A stretch of DNA of 32,242 bases from contig JAEYNY010000060.1 in the NCBI GenBank assembly GCA_023412275.1, positions 1 to 32,242 on the forward strand, written 5' to 3'. This stretch comes from Bacillota bacterium. Lineage in GTDB: Bacteria > Bacillota > Clostridia > Acetivibrionales > DSM-1351. Shown piece by piece: positions 15,677 to 24,457 of the stretch. The position numbers and the translations under genes are program-made. The notes beneath the pieces were generated by a model. It had not been told where the DNA came from. It did not search any database and was given only the letters and a program-made list of their open reading frames with translations. The stretch's first letter is position 1, and the number at the start of each line of letters is the position of its first letter.

Positions 15677-17077
15677 ATGAGCAATTCAATGTACGACGTT
15701 GTAATAATCGGTTGTGGTATATCCGGTATTTTTGCCGGCTATGAACTTACAAAACAAAATCCCCAACTCAAGGTAGTAATGATTGAACAGGGACATGATA
15801 TAACTAAAAGAACCTGCCCGATTGTTGCTAATAGGACAAAGGACTGTATACGCTGTAAAACATGTGATATAATGCGTGGTTTCGGCGGTGCGGGAGCATA
15901 TTCCGACGGTAAATTCAACTTTACAACTGCTTTCGGCGGCTGGCTGAATGATTACCTGCCTGATGACGAAGTTATGAATCTAATAAATTATGTTGACAAT
16001 GTTAATGTTGAATTTGGAGCTACAAAAGAAATGTTCTCCACATATACTGATGAAGCAAAAGCTATTGAAAAGAGAGCATTGGAAAATGACCTTCATCTTT
16101 TGCAGGCATCAGTAAAGCACCTTGGTACTGAAAACAACCTTGAGATTCTTAAAAGACTATACAATTATCTCCTGGAACGTCTGGAACTTATGTGCAATAC
16201 ACAGGTTCTGAACATCGAACCCTGCAAGGACGGCGGCTACGCTGTAGAGTTACACGACGGACAAACCATTAACTGTAAGTATCTTATTGCAGCACCCGGA
16301 AGATCCGGAGCTGAGTGGTTTTCACAACAATGTAAAAGGTTAAAGCTTGATCTTATTAATAATCAGGTTGATATCGGAGTTAGAGTTGAACTACCTGCCA
16401 AGGTATTTGAACACATTACCGATGTTGTATACGAATCCAAGCTTGTTTACAGGACAAAGCAATACGGTGACCTTGTGCGTACCTTCTGCATGAATCCATA
16501 CGGACATGTTGTTTCAGAGAATGTTGATGGAATTGTTACAGTTAACGGTCACAGCTATACTGATCCAAAACTTAGAAGTGAAAATACAAACTTTGCACTT
16601 CTGGTAAGCAACAGGTTTACATCACCTTTTAACGAACCTTACCAATATGGTAAAAGAATTGCTTCCCTTTCAAATATGCTTGGAGGAGGAGTGCTGGTAC
16701 AAAGGTTCGGGGATTTAATCAAGGGTGCGAGAACCAACCCTCACAGACTGGGTCAGAGCTTTACTCATCCGACGTTAAATGCAACTCCGGGAGACCTGAG
16801 CCTTGTATTAACTAAGAGACATTTGGACAATATCATTGAAATGATTTATGCTCTTGACAAGATTGCTCCAGGTACAGCAAATTATGATACACTGCTTTAT
16901 GGTGTAGAGGTTAAATTCTACAGTTCAAGACTTCAATTGACTAATGAACTTGAAACCAAGCTCCCAAATATGTTTGCCATTGGCGACGGTGCAGGTGTAA
17001 CAAGAGGTCTCTCACAAGCCAGTGCTAGCGGTGTTCTGGCAGCAAGAACAATTATAAACAGAATCAGCAATTCTTAA
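15677..17077 (+). CDS. FAD-dependent dehydrogenase, COG2509-like
   Basis: This 466-residue protein opens with a Rossmann FAD-binding motif (IGCGISG, G12-x-G14-x-x-G17) and IEQG at the end of the second strand (about 36-39). Next come four close cysteines, C47, C57, C60 and C63, in the pattern C-x9-C-x2-C-x2-C, and the GGAGAYSDGK block (70-79). This block, and the C-terminal IGDGAGVTRGLSQASASG (about 435-452), mark the uncharacterised COG2509 FAD-dependent dehydrogenase family. The cysteines could hold an iron-sulfur cluster or zinc; this is inference. The reaction is unknown. GGAGG at 15666-15670 selects ATG 15677 over an upstream frame opening at 15623. No signal peptide; cytosolic. Confidence 0.85.
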   Translation: MSNSMYDVVIIGCGISGIFAGYELTKQNPQLKVVMIEQGHDITKRTCPIVANRTKDCIRCKTCDIMRGFGGAGAYSDGKFNFTTAFGGWLNDYLPDDEVMNLINYVDNVNVEFGATKEMFSTYTDEAKAIEKRALENDLHLLQASVKHLGTENNLEILKRLYNYLLERLELMCNTQVLNIEPCKDGGYAVELHDGQTINCKYLIAAPGRSGAEWFSQQCKRLKLDLINNQVDIGVRVELPAKVFEHITDVVYESKLVYRTKQYGDLVRTFCMNPYGHVVSENVDGIVTVNGHSYTDPKLRSENTNFALLVSNRFTSPFNEPYQYGKRIASLSNMLGGGVLVQRFGDLIKGARTNPHRLGQSFTHPTLNATPGDLSLVLTKRHLDNIIEMIYALDKIAPGTANYDTLLYGVEVKFYSSRLQLTNELETKLPNMFAIGDGAGVTRGLSQASASGVLAARTIINRISNS

Positions 17078-17087
17078 TATAAAACAA

Positions 17088-17136
17088 AAAGCACTTTGGA
17101 TCAGTCAATAAAGACATGATACAAGGTGCTTTCTTT
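17088..17136. terminator. Bidirectional terminator between the dehydrogenase and cyclophilin genes
   Basis: AAAGCACTTTG (17088-17098) pairs with CAAGGTGCTTT (17122-17132) with one wobble, and an inner ATCA-GTC/GAC-ATGAT helix extends the stem. TTCTTTT follows on the plus side and AAAACAAAA faces the other side, so both convergent genes can stop here. Confidence 0.82.
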
Positions 17137-17147
17137 TATTGTATAAT

Positions 17148-17669
17148 TTATACTTTTTCAGGTTCAGGGTACTCTACACCAAAAGTTTCAACAGTAACCA
17201 TCTTCATTACCTGCGGTTCTTTTGGCTTATCGTTGTAGTCAGTCTTTACACTTACTATTCTATCAGCTTCTTCAATTCCCTCTATTACCTTACCAAATGC
17301 AGCATATTGGCCGTCCAGGTGAGGTGATTTTTCAACCATTATGAAGAACTGTGATCCGGCAGAATCGGGTACCATTGTTCTTGCCATGGAAAGAACTCCC
17401 TTGTCGTGCTTTAAGTCATTTTTAAATCCGTTTGATGAGAATTCTCCCTTAATGCTGTAATCAGGGCCGCCCACTCCTGTTCCTTCCGGATCTCCTCCCT
17501 GTATCATAAAGCCTGGTATTACTCTGTGAAATATAACGCCATTATAAAAGCCTTTATTTATAAGAGAAATAAAGTTATTAACGGTATTGGGAGCAATTTC
17601 AGGATACAGTTCAGCCTTCATCATATTCCCGTTTTCCATTTCAAATGTAACAATAGGATTCTTGTTCAT
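17148..17669 (-). CDS. Cyclophilin-type peptidyl-prolyl cis-trans isomerase
   Basis: This 173-residue single-domain cyclophilin speeds proline isomerisation in folding proteins. The active-site region FHRVIPGFMIQGGDP (47-61, catalytic arginine 49) is intact, as are SAGSQFFI (about 104-111) and LDGQYAAFGKVIEG (about 119-132). There is no signal peptide, so it acts in the cytoplasm. The frame opens at a TTG at 17687, but ATG 17669 with GGAAGG about ten bases upstream is the better start. The membrane glycosyltransferase gene lies 39 bases upstream on the same strand, so the two may share a transcript. Confidence 0.95.
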   Translation of the reverse strand: MNKNPIVTFEMENGNMMKAELYPEIAPNTVNNFISLINKGFYNGVIFHRVIPGFMIQGGDPEGTGVGGPDYSIKGEFSSNGFKNDLKHDKGVLSMARTMVPDSAGSQFFIMVEKSPHLDGQYAAFGKVIEGIEEADRIVSVKTDYNDKPKEPQVMKMVTVETFGVEYPEPEKV

Positions 17670-17708
17670 ATTCAGTATTCCTTCCAAAATATATATTTTT
17701 TGCTATAC

Positions 17709-19190
17709 TTATTTTATAGTTTTATCCACTGTTGTCAAGTATATTCTATTGTGCCATAATTCCAAACTATTCTTTATAAGAAAAGCCAGATACCGAACTC
17801 CTGATGCCGCCAGTATGAATATGAAAATCATTTGAAAGTCCCGATACCTGAATTGAATTTCTATAATGGAGTATACTCCGAAATTAACAAGGGTAATTAA
17901 TAAAATCGTAATAAACCCTTTTGCATACTCACTTTTCTTGATTTCAGCGAAAACACCTATTGCAGCCATAAAAAATATGAAACAATAAAATACCTTTTCA
18001 AGCTTTAAAACTCTTATTTTAAAATTCTCATATACGATATGCTTTCCCAACAATGATATGCTGCTTTGATTTATGTATTTAAAACCCCAATCGATTGTAT
18101 TATCCATTTTTACCCACATTTTTTCATACTTTTGAATCATTAAATCCTTTATTTTTTTACGATCTGCCAGCCTTTCTTTTATAATTTTCAAAGACTCTTG
18201 ATTTCTGGCTGTACTATCTTTAATTGAAATCAGTTTTACGGCGTCCTTATTAGAAAAACTTCCTGTAGTATCAGGGTTTAATCCCACTACTATTTTATAT
18301 AATGGAAAGTTGTTGCCCATCCCGTTCTGATTCACTCCTGAAATTTGCGTTGCCATGGACATACCTTTTCCCAAAAGCAAATAAACAGTCACAAAACCTA
18401 AAATCCCTACAGCTGTTTTTATCTTTATTTTTTTATCAGAATTTTTATATAATAATTCTATTATCGTCCAAATAACAAATCCAGCGACTACTACAATTCC
18501 TTGGGGACGCAAGGCATTTCCAATAGCAATCATTACAGCTGCCAAAACAGTATTCCCTATTGTATTGGTTTTTCTGAAAACATACAGGTAAATTCCCAGC
18601 AACATAAAGAAATTGGATACATGTTGGTTTGTTAATACAGAACATAAGAAAAATGTTGCAGGATAAAAAAGGTAAATTACTGAAATGAATCTCGCAGACT
18701 TATCACCTACAAGCTTGTCCGAAACCAAATAAATCAGAACATTAACACCTGCTATAAACAAACAGTTGCAAATTTTAAGACCTATGACATTACATCCAAG
18801 TTTAAGGAGAAACCCATAATATAAAACAATCCCCGTTTGATATGACCACAAGCTGAAATATTTTGTATTTGAAAACGAAAAATCACCCTGAGCAAATTTT
18901 ATTGCTGCATTATAAATTAATTTAAAATCCGATTGTTGTATCGCATTGTAGCGAACTGCAACAAAGCCTTTAAGGCAGAAAGCCATAATAAACAATAATA
19001 TTACGAATATTCTTTTGCTTACCTTTAATCTGTTTATAACCAAAAACACACTTATACAAAAAAGCTCCAGAGGAAAAACATATACTGAAGCTTTATTTTG
19101 TACTAAATAAACAAGGTTCCAAACTGATGTGATTAATAGATACACCAAACAAAATAATATTGCTGTTTTTTCTGTGATTTTATGTAACAT
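17709..19190 (-). CDS. Membrane glycosyltransferase, GT39/ArnT-like
   Basis: This 493-residue protein has about eleven or twelve hydrophobic segments. After the early helices there is an extracellular loop with an acidic motif (YNAIQQSDFKLIYNAA, about 81-96) of the kind that places the catalytic aspartate in lipid-phosphate-sugar-dependent transferases (PMT/ArnT/GT39 fold, GT-C). A large soluble loop (about 270-370) interrupts the helices. Such enzymes move a sugar from a polyprenyl phosphate to a lipid, polymer or protein outside the membrane; the acceptor is unknown. GAAAGG lies nine bases ahead of the ATG, and a promoter is seen at 19238-19267. Confidence 0.75.
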   Translation of the reverse strand: MLHKITEKTAILFCLVYLLITSVWNLVYLVQNKASVYVFPLELFCISVFLVINRLKVSKRIFVILLFIMAFCLKGFVAVRYNAIQQSDFKLIYNAAIKFAQGDFSFSNTKYFSLWSYQTGIVLYYGFLLKLGCNVIGLKICNCLFIAGVNVLIYLVSDKLVGDKSARFISVIYLFYPATFFLCSVLTNQHVSNFFMLLGIYLYVFRKTNTIGNTVLAAVMIAIGNALRPQGIVVVAGFVIWTIIELLYKNSDKKIKIKTAVGILGFVTVYLLLGKGMSMATQISGVNQNGMGNNFPLYKIVVGLNPDTTGSFSNKDAVKLISIKDSTARNQESLKIIKERLADRKKIKDLMIQKYEKMWVKMDNTIDWGFKYINQSSISLLGKHIVYENFKIRVLKLEKVFYCFIFFMAAIGVFAEIKKSEYAKGFITILLITLVNFGVYSIIEIQFRYRDFQMIFIFILAASGVRYLAFLIKNSLELWHNRIYLTTVDKTIK

Positions 19191-19237
19191 ATATAGTAAC
19201 CTTTCAGCTATGATAGTAATTAATTACTTTTTTTACC

Positions 19238-19267
19238 ATTATTGCATCAGTTTACTATATATGTCAA
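19238..19267 (-). promoter_or_regulatory. Promoter of the glycosyltransferase gene
   Basis: On the minus strand a perfect TTGACA (19267-19262) and AATAAT (19243-19238) are 18 bases apart, about 48 bases before the start codon. Confidence 0.55.
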
Positions 19268-19307
19268 TTATGTAACGTATTCTTAAATAAAACTCCATAT
19301 CATTGTA

Positions 19308-19342
19308 ATAAAAAAAGTACCTAACAATTTGTCAGATACTTT
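19308..19342 (-). terminator. Terminator of the topoisomerase operon
   Basis: On the minus strand AAAGTATCTGAC (19342-19331) pairs with GTTAGGTACTTT (19325-19314) with one mismatch and one wobble, then TTTTTTATTAC. It lies just past the subunit A stop codon. Confidence 0.82.
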
Positions 19343-19349
19343 ATATATA

Positions 19350-21536
19350 TTACTCTAACTCCAGACTCATCTGCTTTTCAGTCTTATCTTCTTCTTTAAT
19401 ATAACACCCTATTGCCGGGATATTTTTTGTTCTGTAGTAATCAAAATTGGATAACACCAATTCATCCAGCGTTTTTATACTTGTCATTATGCTTCCCTTT
19501 TTTGAAGTAAGGATCTGTACTCCCTGTGAGTTTTTTGTGGTTTTTACACTAATACTTTCTGTATTAAACACAAGAACCTTGTTTATGCTGCTTACAGCTA
19601 TCAACTCGATATCCTCAGTTACAAAGAACATTCTTATAAGGGGTGAACCATCATAGTAAGCATTTGCAAGCTTTTTCCTGTTTGTCTTGGTGGCATACCC
19701 TGACAGATCAATTTTTGCGCCCTTACCGTTCTCATAGAAGAACAGCATATAACCCTCGTAATTATCCGTTGCAGTAATATAAATTATTTTTTCGTCACTG
19801 TCCAGACCAAGAAGATTTGTAAGATATTCTCCTAAACTACTTGCCTTACAGTCAGGAATCTCATAAATCTTTGATTTGTAAACATTATATTTATTGGTGA
19901 ACAGGAGTAAATCCGCCTTATTATGGGTTTCAATTTCCTGAACTATTGTATCTTCGTCCTTTAGCTTATGCTCCGGGTTTGCCCTTAAAGAAACCAAAGG
20001 TATCTTCTTCAGGTAGTTGTGTTCGGTAAGGAATATTTTTAAGTTGTAGTCCTCTATAAAATGCTCTGTGGTAATTTCTTCTACTTGCTCATCGCTAATG
20101 ATTTCTGTACGCCTTGGTTTACCGAACTTTTTAGCTATTTCGCTTAACTGCTTTTGGATAATCCTTTTTACTTTCTTATCGTTTCCGTAGATATCTTTTA
20201 ATTCTGCTATCTCTTTTGTAAGACTATCAGTTTCGCCTACCCTGTTGAGAATATATTCCTTGTTAAGATTTCTCAGCTTAATTTCTGCTATGTAATCGGC
20301 CTGTATTTGGTCTATTTCAAAACCAGACATCAGATTCGGTACAACCATAGCTTCCTGTTCAGTCTTTCTAATAATTTCAATTGCCTTGTCAATGTCTAAA
20401 AGTATCTTTTTGAGACCCATTAACAAATGAAGCTTATCACTCTTTTTCTGTATGTCATATAATATCTGACGTTTTATACATTCAACTCTGAAAGATAGCC
20501 ATTCATTCAAAATAGTTCTGATACCCATTACTCTGGGCCTTCCGTTTATAAGGATATTGAAATTACAATTAAAGCTGTCCTGTAGCGGCGTAAGCTTGAA
20601 AAGTTTATTCATCAGTATATCCGGATCAGTATTCTTTCTGAGATCAAGAGTCAGCTTAAGACCATTTAAATCTGTTTCATCCCTTACGTCAGTTATCTCC
20701 CTGATTTTGCCACCCTTTATCAGCTCTATTATCTGGTCAATAATAGCTTCAACCGTTGTAGTATAAGGTATTTCAACAATCTCAATGCAATTGTTTTCCT
20801 TATCGTAATTATATTTTGCACGAACCTTGAAGCTTCCTCTTCCGTTGTTGTATATATCCCTTATTTCCTTTTGGGAATATATAAGCTGGCCTCCGGATGA
20901 GAAATCAGGAGCCTTAAGATAATCTTCAATAACAATATTTTCATCATCAATAAGTGCCGATGTTGTTTTGCATATTTCTTCAAGATTGAAACTGCAAATA
21001 TTGCTGGCCATTCCAACAGCTATACCCTGATTTGCATTTACCAGAATACTTGGAAAAGTAGCTGGCAGTAAAACAGGCTCTTTCATTGTTCCGTCATAGT
21101 TGTCAACAAAATCAACAGTATTTTTATCAATATCTTTAAAAATCTCTTCACATAGCTTATCAAGCTTAGCTTCAGTATACCTGGGTGCTGCAAACTTCAT
21201 ATCCCTTGAATATTGTTTTCCGAAATTTCCTTTAGAATCTACAAATGGATGAAGCAAAGCATTATTACCCCTGGTCATTCTTACCATTGTCTCATAAATC
21301 GCCATATCTCCGTGGGGATTCAGTTTCATGGTTTGCCCTACAATGTTGGAAGACTTGGTTTTTGCCCCTGTCAAAAGGGACATCTTATACATAGTATAAA
21401 GAAGCTTCCTGTGGGAAGGTTTAAAACCGTCGATTTCAGGTATTGCTCTGGAAACTATAACGCTCATTGCATAAGGCATATAGTTACTTTCCAGAGTATC
21501 TGTAATATTTTGTTCAACCAGATTTTTATGAGTCAT
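19350..21536 (-). CDS. parC: Type IIA DNA topoisomerase subunit A (ParC-like, divergent)
   Basis: This 728-residue protein is the breakage-reunion subunit of a gyrase/topoisomerase IV enzyme. The N-terminal YAMSVIVSRAIPEIDGFKP (22-40), the PHGD segment (74-77) and the catalytic tyrosine in AAPRYTEAKL (Y120) are intact. The region before the tyrosine (DSKGNFGKQYSRDMKF) differs from standard GyrA. A C-terminal beta-pinwheel region is present from about 520, but the GyrA-box QRRGGKG is not seen, so decatenation/relaxation rather than supercoiling is more likely. It is shorter than the usual 800-residue forms. It follows the subunit B gene by 56 bases in one operon, with AGAGG six bases ahead of the ATG. 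The gene symbol is tentative. Confidence 0.85.
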   Translation of the reverse strand: MTHKNLVEQNITDTLESNYMPYAMSVIVSRAIPEIDGFKPSHRKLLYTMYKMSLLTGAKTKSSNIVGQTMKLNPHGDMAIYETMVRMTRGNNALLHPFVDSKGNFGKQYSRDMKFAAPRYTEAKLDKLCEEIFKDIDKNTVDFVDNYDGTMKEPVLLPATFPSILVNANQGIAVGMASNICSFNLEEICKTTSALIDDENIVIEDYLKAPDFSSGGQLIYSQKEIRDIYNNGRGSFKVRAKYNYDKENNCIEIVEIPYTTTVEAIIDQIIELIKGGKIREITDVRDETDLNGLKLTLDLRKNTDPDILMNKLFKLTPLQDSFNCNFNILINGRPRVMGIRTILNEWLSFRVECIKRQILYDIQKKSDKLHLLMGLKKILLDIDKAIEIIRKTEQEAMVVPNLMSGFEIDQIQADYIAEIKLRNLNKEYILNRVGETDSLTKEIAELKDIYGNDKKVKRIIQKQLSEIAKKFGKPRRTEIISDEQVEEITTEHFIEDYNLKIFLTEHNYLKKIPLVSLRANPEHKLKDEDTIVQEIETHNKADLLLFTNKYNVYKSKIYEIPDCKASSLGEYLTNLLGLDSDEKIIYITATDNYEGYMLFFYENGKGAKIDLSGYATKTNRKKLANAYYDGSPLIRMFFVTEDIELIAVSSINKVLVFNTESISVKTTKNSQGVQILTSKKGSIMTSIKTLDELVLSNFDYYRTKNIPAIGCYIKEEDKTEKQMSLELE

Positions 21537-21592
21537 TTTTTGCCTCTTTCCTTTATTCCGATATATTTAAAGTGCAGTGATTTTGTATTTTG

Positions 21593-23575
21593 TTAGCTGA
21601 CATCTATCATATCAAGATATTTGCTGCCATTATCTTCTATAAACTGTTTTCTGCCTGCCAGATTATCTCCCAACAGCACGTCAAACATCATAGTAGTTTT
21701 CTCCACATCACTTGGCATCACTTTTATCAACCGTCTCGAAGCCGGGTTCATAGTTGTCTGCCACATCATTTCCGGCTCATTTTCTCCAAGTCCTTTTGAA
21801 CGCTGGATAGTATATTTGTTGCCTTCAAGCTTTGCCAGAATTTCTGACTTTTCCTTTTCTGTATAAGCAAAGTAGGATTTGTTTTTACAGGTTATCTCAA
21901 ACAAAGGTGACTCCGCTATAAATACTTTTCCTTCAGTTAAAAGTGTAGGGACAAGTCTATAGAGCATTGTCAATATTAGAGTTCTGATTTGGAAACCGTC
22001 CACATCCGCATCAGTACATATAATAACCTTGTCCCACCTTAAATTTGCCAGATCGAAGGTGTTCAAATCCTTGTTATGCTTTGATTTTATTTCTACACCA
22101 CAGCCTAGTACTTTGAGAAGGTCAACAATTATTTCATTTTTGAATATGCTGTCATACTCTGCTTTAAGACAGTTGAGAATTTTTCCCCTTACTGGCATGA
22201 TTGCCTGAAATTCCGCATCTCTGCCCAGTTTACAAGCTCCAAGTGCAGAATCTCCCTCAACTATATAAATTTCTCTTTTGGTTATGTCTTTTGTACGGCA
22301 GTCAACAAATTTCTTTACCCTGTTAGAAATATCTACATTGCCGCTGAGCTTCTTTTTTATATTGATTCTAGTCTTTTCAGCGGTTTCTCTGCTCCTTTTG
22401 TTAACCAGAATCTGCTCTATAATTTTATCACTCTCTATCTTATTCTCTATAAAGTAAATCTCCAGTTGTTGCTTGAGGAAATCCGTCATAGTTTCCTGAA
22501 TAAACTTGTTGGTTATAGATTTCTTTGTCTGGTTCTCATAGCTGGTTATTGTTGAAAAGGAGTTAACAACCAGAATAAGACTGTCCTCAATGTCTGCAAA
22601 GGTTATTTTTGACTCGTCCTTGTTATACTTTCCCCTTGCTTTTATGGACTTGTCAATTTCATATATCAATGCATTTTTCACAGCCTTGTCCGGGGCACCG
22701 CCATACTCAAGAAAGCTTGAATTATGATAGTATTCCAAAAGGTTTGTTTGATTGTTAAAACAGAAAGCTATCTGCATTTTCACCTTGTATTCCGGCTTGT
22801 CTTCTCTGTCCCTGCCCTTTGCAGAACCCTCATAATATTGAATTTCAGTAAACCCTGTATCTTTTGTTATTTCCTTTACATAATCAACTATTCCATTTTC
22901 ATAAAGGTAAATAAAGGTTTCCCCTGATTCTTCATCCTTTAGAATAAATTTAAGCCCTGCATTGACTACTGCCTGTTTTTTTAATACCGTCTGAAAATGT
23001 TCCAGAGGGATATCTATTTCAGTAAAAACATCTATATCCGGTCTCCATTTTTGAATGGTAGACGTTTTGTCATATTTACATTTCTCTTTTTTCAGGCCTC
23101 CAACATTTTCACCCTTTTCAAAGTGAAGGTCGTACCTATATCCGTCACGGAAAACAGTAACATCAAAATATTCCGAGCTGTATTGGGTTGCACATGCTCC
23201 AAGTCCGTTTAATCCGAGACTGTATTCATAGTTTTCCCCGGAGTTGTTCTGATACTTTCCTCCTGCGTACAGTTCACAATAAACCAGCTCCCAATTGAAA
23301 CGTTCCTCTTTTGTGTTGAAATCTACAGGCAAACCTCTTCCCCAATCCTGAACCATTATTGATTTGTCTGCAAACCTTGTAATTTCTATAACATTACCAT
23401 GGCCTTCTCTGGCCTCATCTATTGAGTTTGACAAAATTTCAAAGAAAGAATGTTCACATCCGTCCAACCCGTCAGAACCAAATATAACACCCGGGCGAAG
23501 TCTTACCCTGTCAGCTCCTTTGAGCGATGAAATACTCTCATTCCCATATTCATTCTTTCTACTATCTTTTGTCAT
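21593..23575 (-). CDS. parE: Type IIA DNA topoisomerase subunit B (ParE-like, divergent)
   Basis: This 660-residue ATPase subunit pairs with the subunit A gene downstream. The GHKL ATPase domain shows FFEILSNSIDEA (about 43-54), DWGRGLP (about 76-82) and GLNGLGACA (about 119-127). The Toprim domain shows VEGDSALGACK (about 427-437), the metal site CTDADVDG (about 508-515), and GLGENEPEMMWQTTM near the C-terminus. Several loops differ from ordinary GyrB/ParE, so this seems a side branch of the family. The frame opens five codons earlier at 23590, but GGAGG (23584-23588) sits inside that extension, so ATG 23575 is chosen. A promoter with a perfect TTGACA lies upstream. The gene symbol is tentative. 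Confidence 0.87.
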   Translation of the reverse strand: MTKDSRKNEYGNESISSLKGADRVRLRPGVIFGSDGLDGCEHSFFEILSNSIDEAREGHGNVIEITRFADKSIMVQDWGRGLPVDFNTKEERFNWELVYCELYAGGKYQNNSGENYEYSLGLNGLGACATQYSSEYFDVTVFRDGYRYDLHFEKGENVGGLKKEKCKYDKTSTIQKWRPDIDVFTEIDIPLEHFQTVLKKQAVVNAGLKFILKDEESGETFIYLYENGIVDYVKEITKDTGFTEIQYYEGSAKGRDREDKPEYKVKMQIAFCFNNQTNLLEYYHNSSFLEYGGAPDKAVKNALIYEIDKSIKARGKYNKDESKITFADIEDSLILVVNSFSTITSYENQTKKSITNKFIQETMTDFLKQQLEIYFIENKIESDKIIEQILVNKRSRETAEKTRINIKKKLSGNVDISNRVKKFVDCRTKDITKREIYIVEGDSALGACKLGRDAEFQAIMPVRGKILNCLKAEYDSIFKNEIIVDLLKVLGCGVEIKSKHNKDLNTFDLANLRWDKVIICTDADVDGFQIRTLILTMLYRLVPTLLTEGKVFIAESPLFEITCKNKSYFAYTEKEKSEILAKLEGNKYTIQRSKGLGENEPEMMWQTTMNPASRRLIKVMPSDVEKTTMMFDVLLGDNLAGRKQFIEDNGSKYLDMIDVS

Positions 23576-23619
23576 TTGTAAAACCTCCATAAAATACTTG
23601 TATAATCATCCACCTAAAC

Positions 23620-23649
23620 ATTATTTATCAAACTTGTGTTCTCTGTCAA
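23620..23649 (-). promoter_or_regulatory. Promoter of the topoisomerase operon
   Basis: On the minus strand TTGACA (23649-23644) is followed after 16-18 bases by TAAATA/AATAAT (23627-23620). This gives a leader of about 40 bases before subunit B. Confidence 0.55.
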
Positions 23650-23709
23650 GTGTTATAAACTAACTTTAAGCCTGTACGGTGTATTATCCCGACAAAAAAT
23701 AAAATATTT

Positions 23710-23738
23710 ATGACAAGAAACAAACTTTATAATATAAT
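23710..23738 (+). promoter_or_regulatory. Promoter of the acidic hypothetical gene
   Basis: ATGACA (23710-23715) and TATAAT (23733-23738) are separated by exactly 17 bases. The start codon at 23809 follows about 65 bases later. It points away from the topoisomerase promoter, 61 bases off. Confidence 0.65.
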
Positions 23739-23808
23739 ATTTTTACGGGTAAAATTGGTACATTTTTCCGTAACTTTTATAAGCAAATTGAAGTCGGAGG
23801 AAAATAAT

Positions 23809-24399
23809 ATGAAACTAAGAATAACTGATAAAGACCTTGCGGAACTTACAGTTGAACAAAAGCAAAATCTCTGTGATTTATGGTTACCCCAGGCATACGA
23901 TATTGCAGTTGCCAGTGTTTGTGTAGATGCCGCCGAGGAAAAATACAATCAGATTACATTTGTTGTGGGAGGACTCAACATAACCAAGCGTAATGATATT
24001 ATTCTCTACGATATGAAGTTTTTGCCTGATGATCTCTTTACAATATCAGCTGAAAATAATTCAGAGAGCGATACAGATACGGAGACAGAACATCCTGATG
24101 ACAGCCTGAATGATGATTTTGCAGAGGATTTCTCCATTGATGAAGATTTCAGTTTTGAGCTTCAAAGGCCTGAATCCTTTAGCAAAGAGGATTGTCTTCC
24201 TCTTTTGGATATAGGACAAATGATTGATATTCTTGAGCGAAAAAATTTCGGTGATTGCGAATTTTCCCTGTCAGTTGCGTTTGATGACAAAACCTTTGAT
24301 ATGGGGAAAAATTCTTCTTTTACTGAAATGTATTCCGGTGATAGTAATAATTGCGAACTGTGTGATATTTTATGGCAGTCGCTAAAGGCAGTCCTATAA
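23809..24399 (+). CDS. Acidic hypothetical protein, 196 residues
   Basis: I do not recognise this protein. It has no signal peptide or membrane helix. An N-terminal domain (1-90) contains ITDKDLAELTVEQKQNLCDL and looks folded. A middle stretch (about 91-135) is low-complexity and strongly acidic (SESDTDTETEHPDDSLNDD). A C-terminal part (about 135-196) again looks folded and ends with a CELCDILWQSL segment. The acidic linker could mimic nucleic acid or be a flexible spacer; this is speculation. GGAGG lies eight bases before ATG 23809, which is preferred to a frame opening at 23710, inside the promoter. It is transcribed divergently from the topoisomerase genes and ends in its own terminator. 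Confidence 0.8.
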   Translation: MKLRITDKDLAELTVEQKQNLCDLWLPQAYDIAVASVCVDAAEEKYNQITFVVGGLNITKRNDIILYDMKFLPDDLFTISAENNSESDTDTETEHPDDSLNDDFAEDFSIDEDFSFELQRPESFSKEDCLPLLDIGQMIDILERKNFGDCEFSLSVAFDDKTFDMGKNSSFTEMYSGDSNNCELCDILWQSLKAVL

Positions 24400-24411
24400 G
24401 GGAGTATATAT

Positions 24412-24457
24412 AAAAAAGCCGTTCATACTTTTTTCAATGTTATGAACGGCTTTCGTT
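24412..24457. terminator. Bidirectional terminator between the acidic protein and lipoprotein genes
   Basis: AAAGCCGTTCATA (24415-24427) and TATGAACGGCTTT (24441-24453) are perfect 13-base complements around a T-rich loop. A-run and T-run on the two sides allow it to end both convergent genes. Confidence 0.88.

Noticed and set aside
21593..23575. Canonical gyrase pair next to the replication origin
   Set aside because: Neighbours such as dnaA, dnaN and recF are missing, the subunits are divergent, and no GyrA-box is seen.
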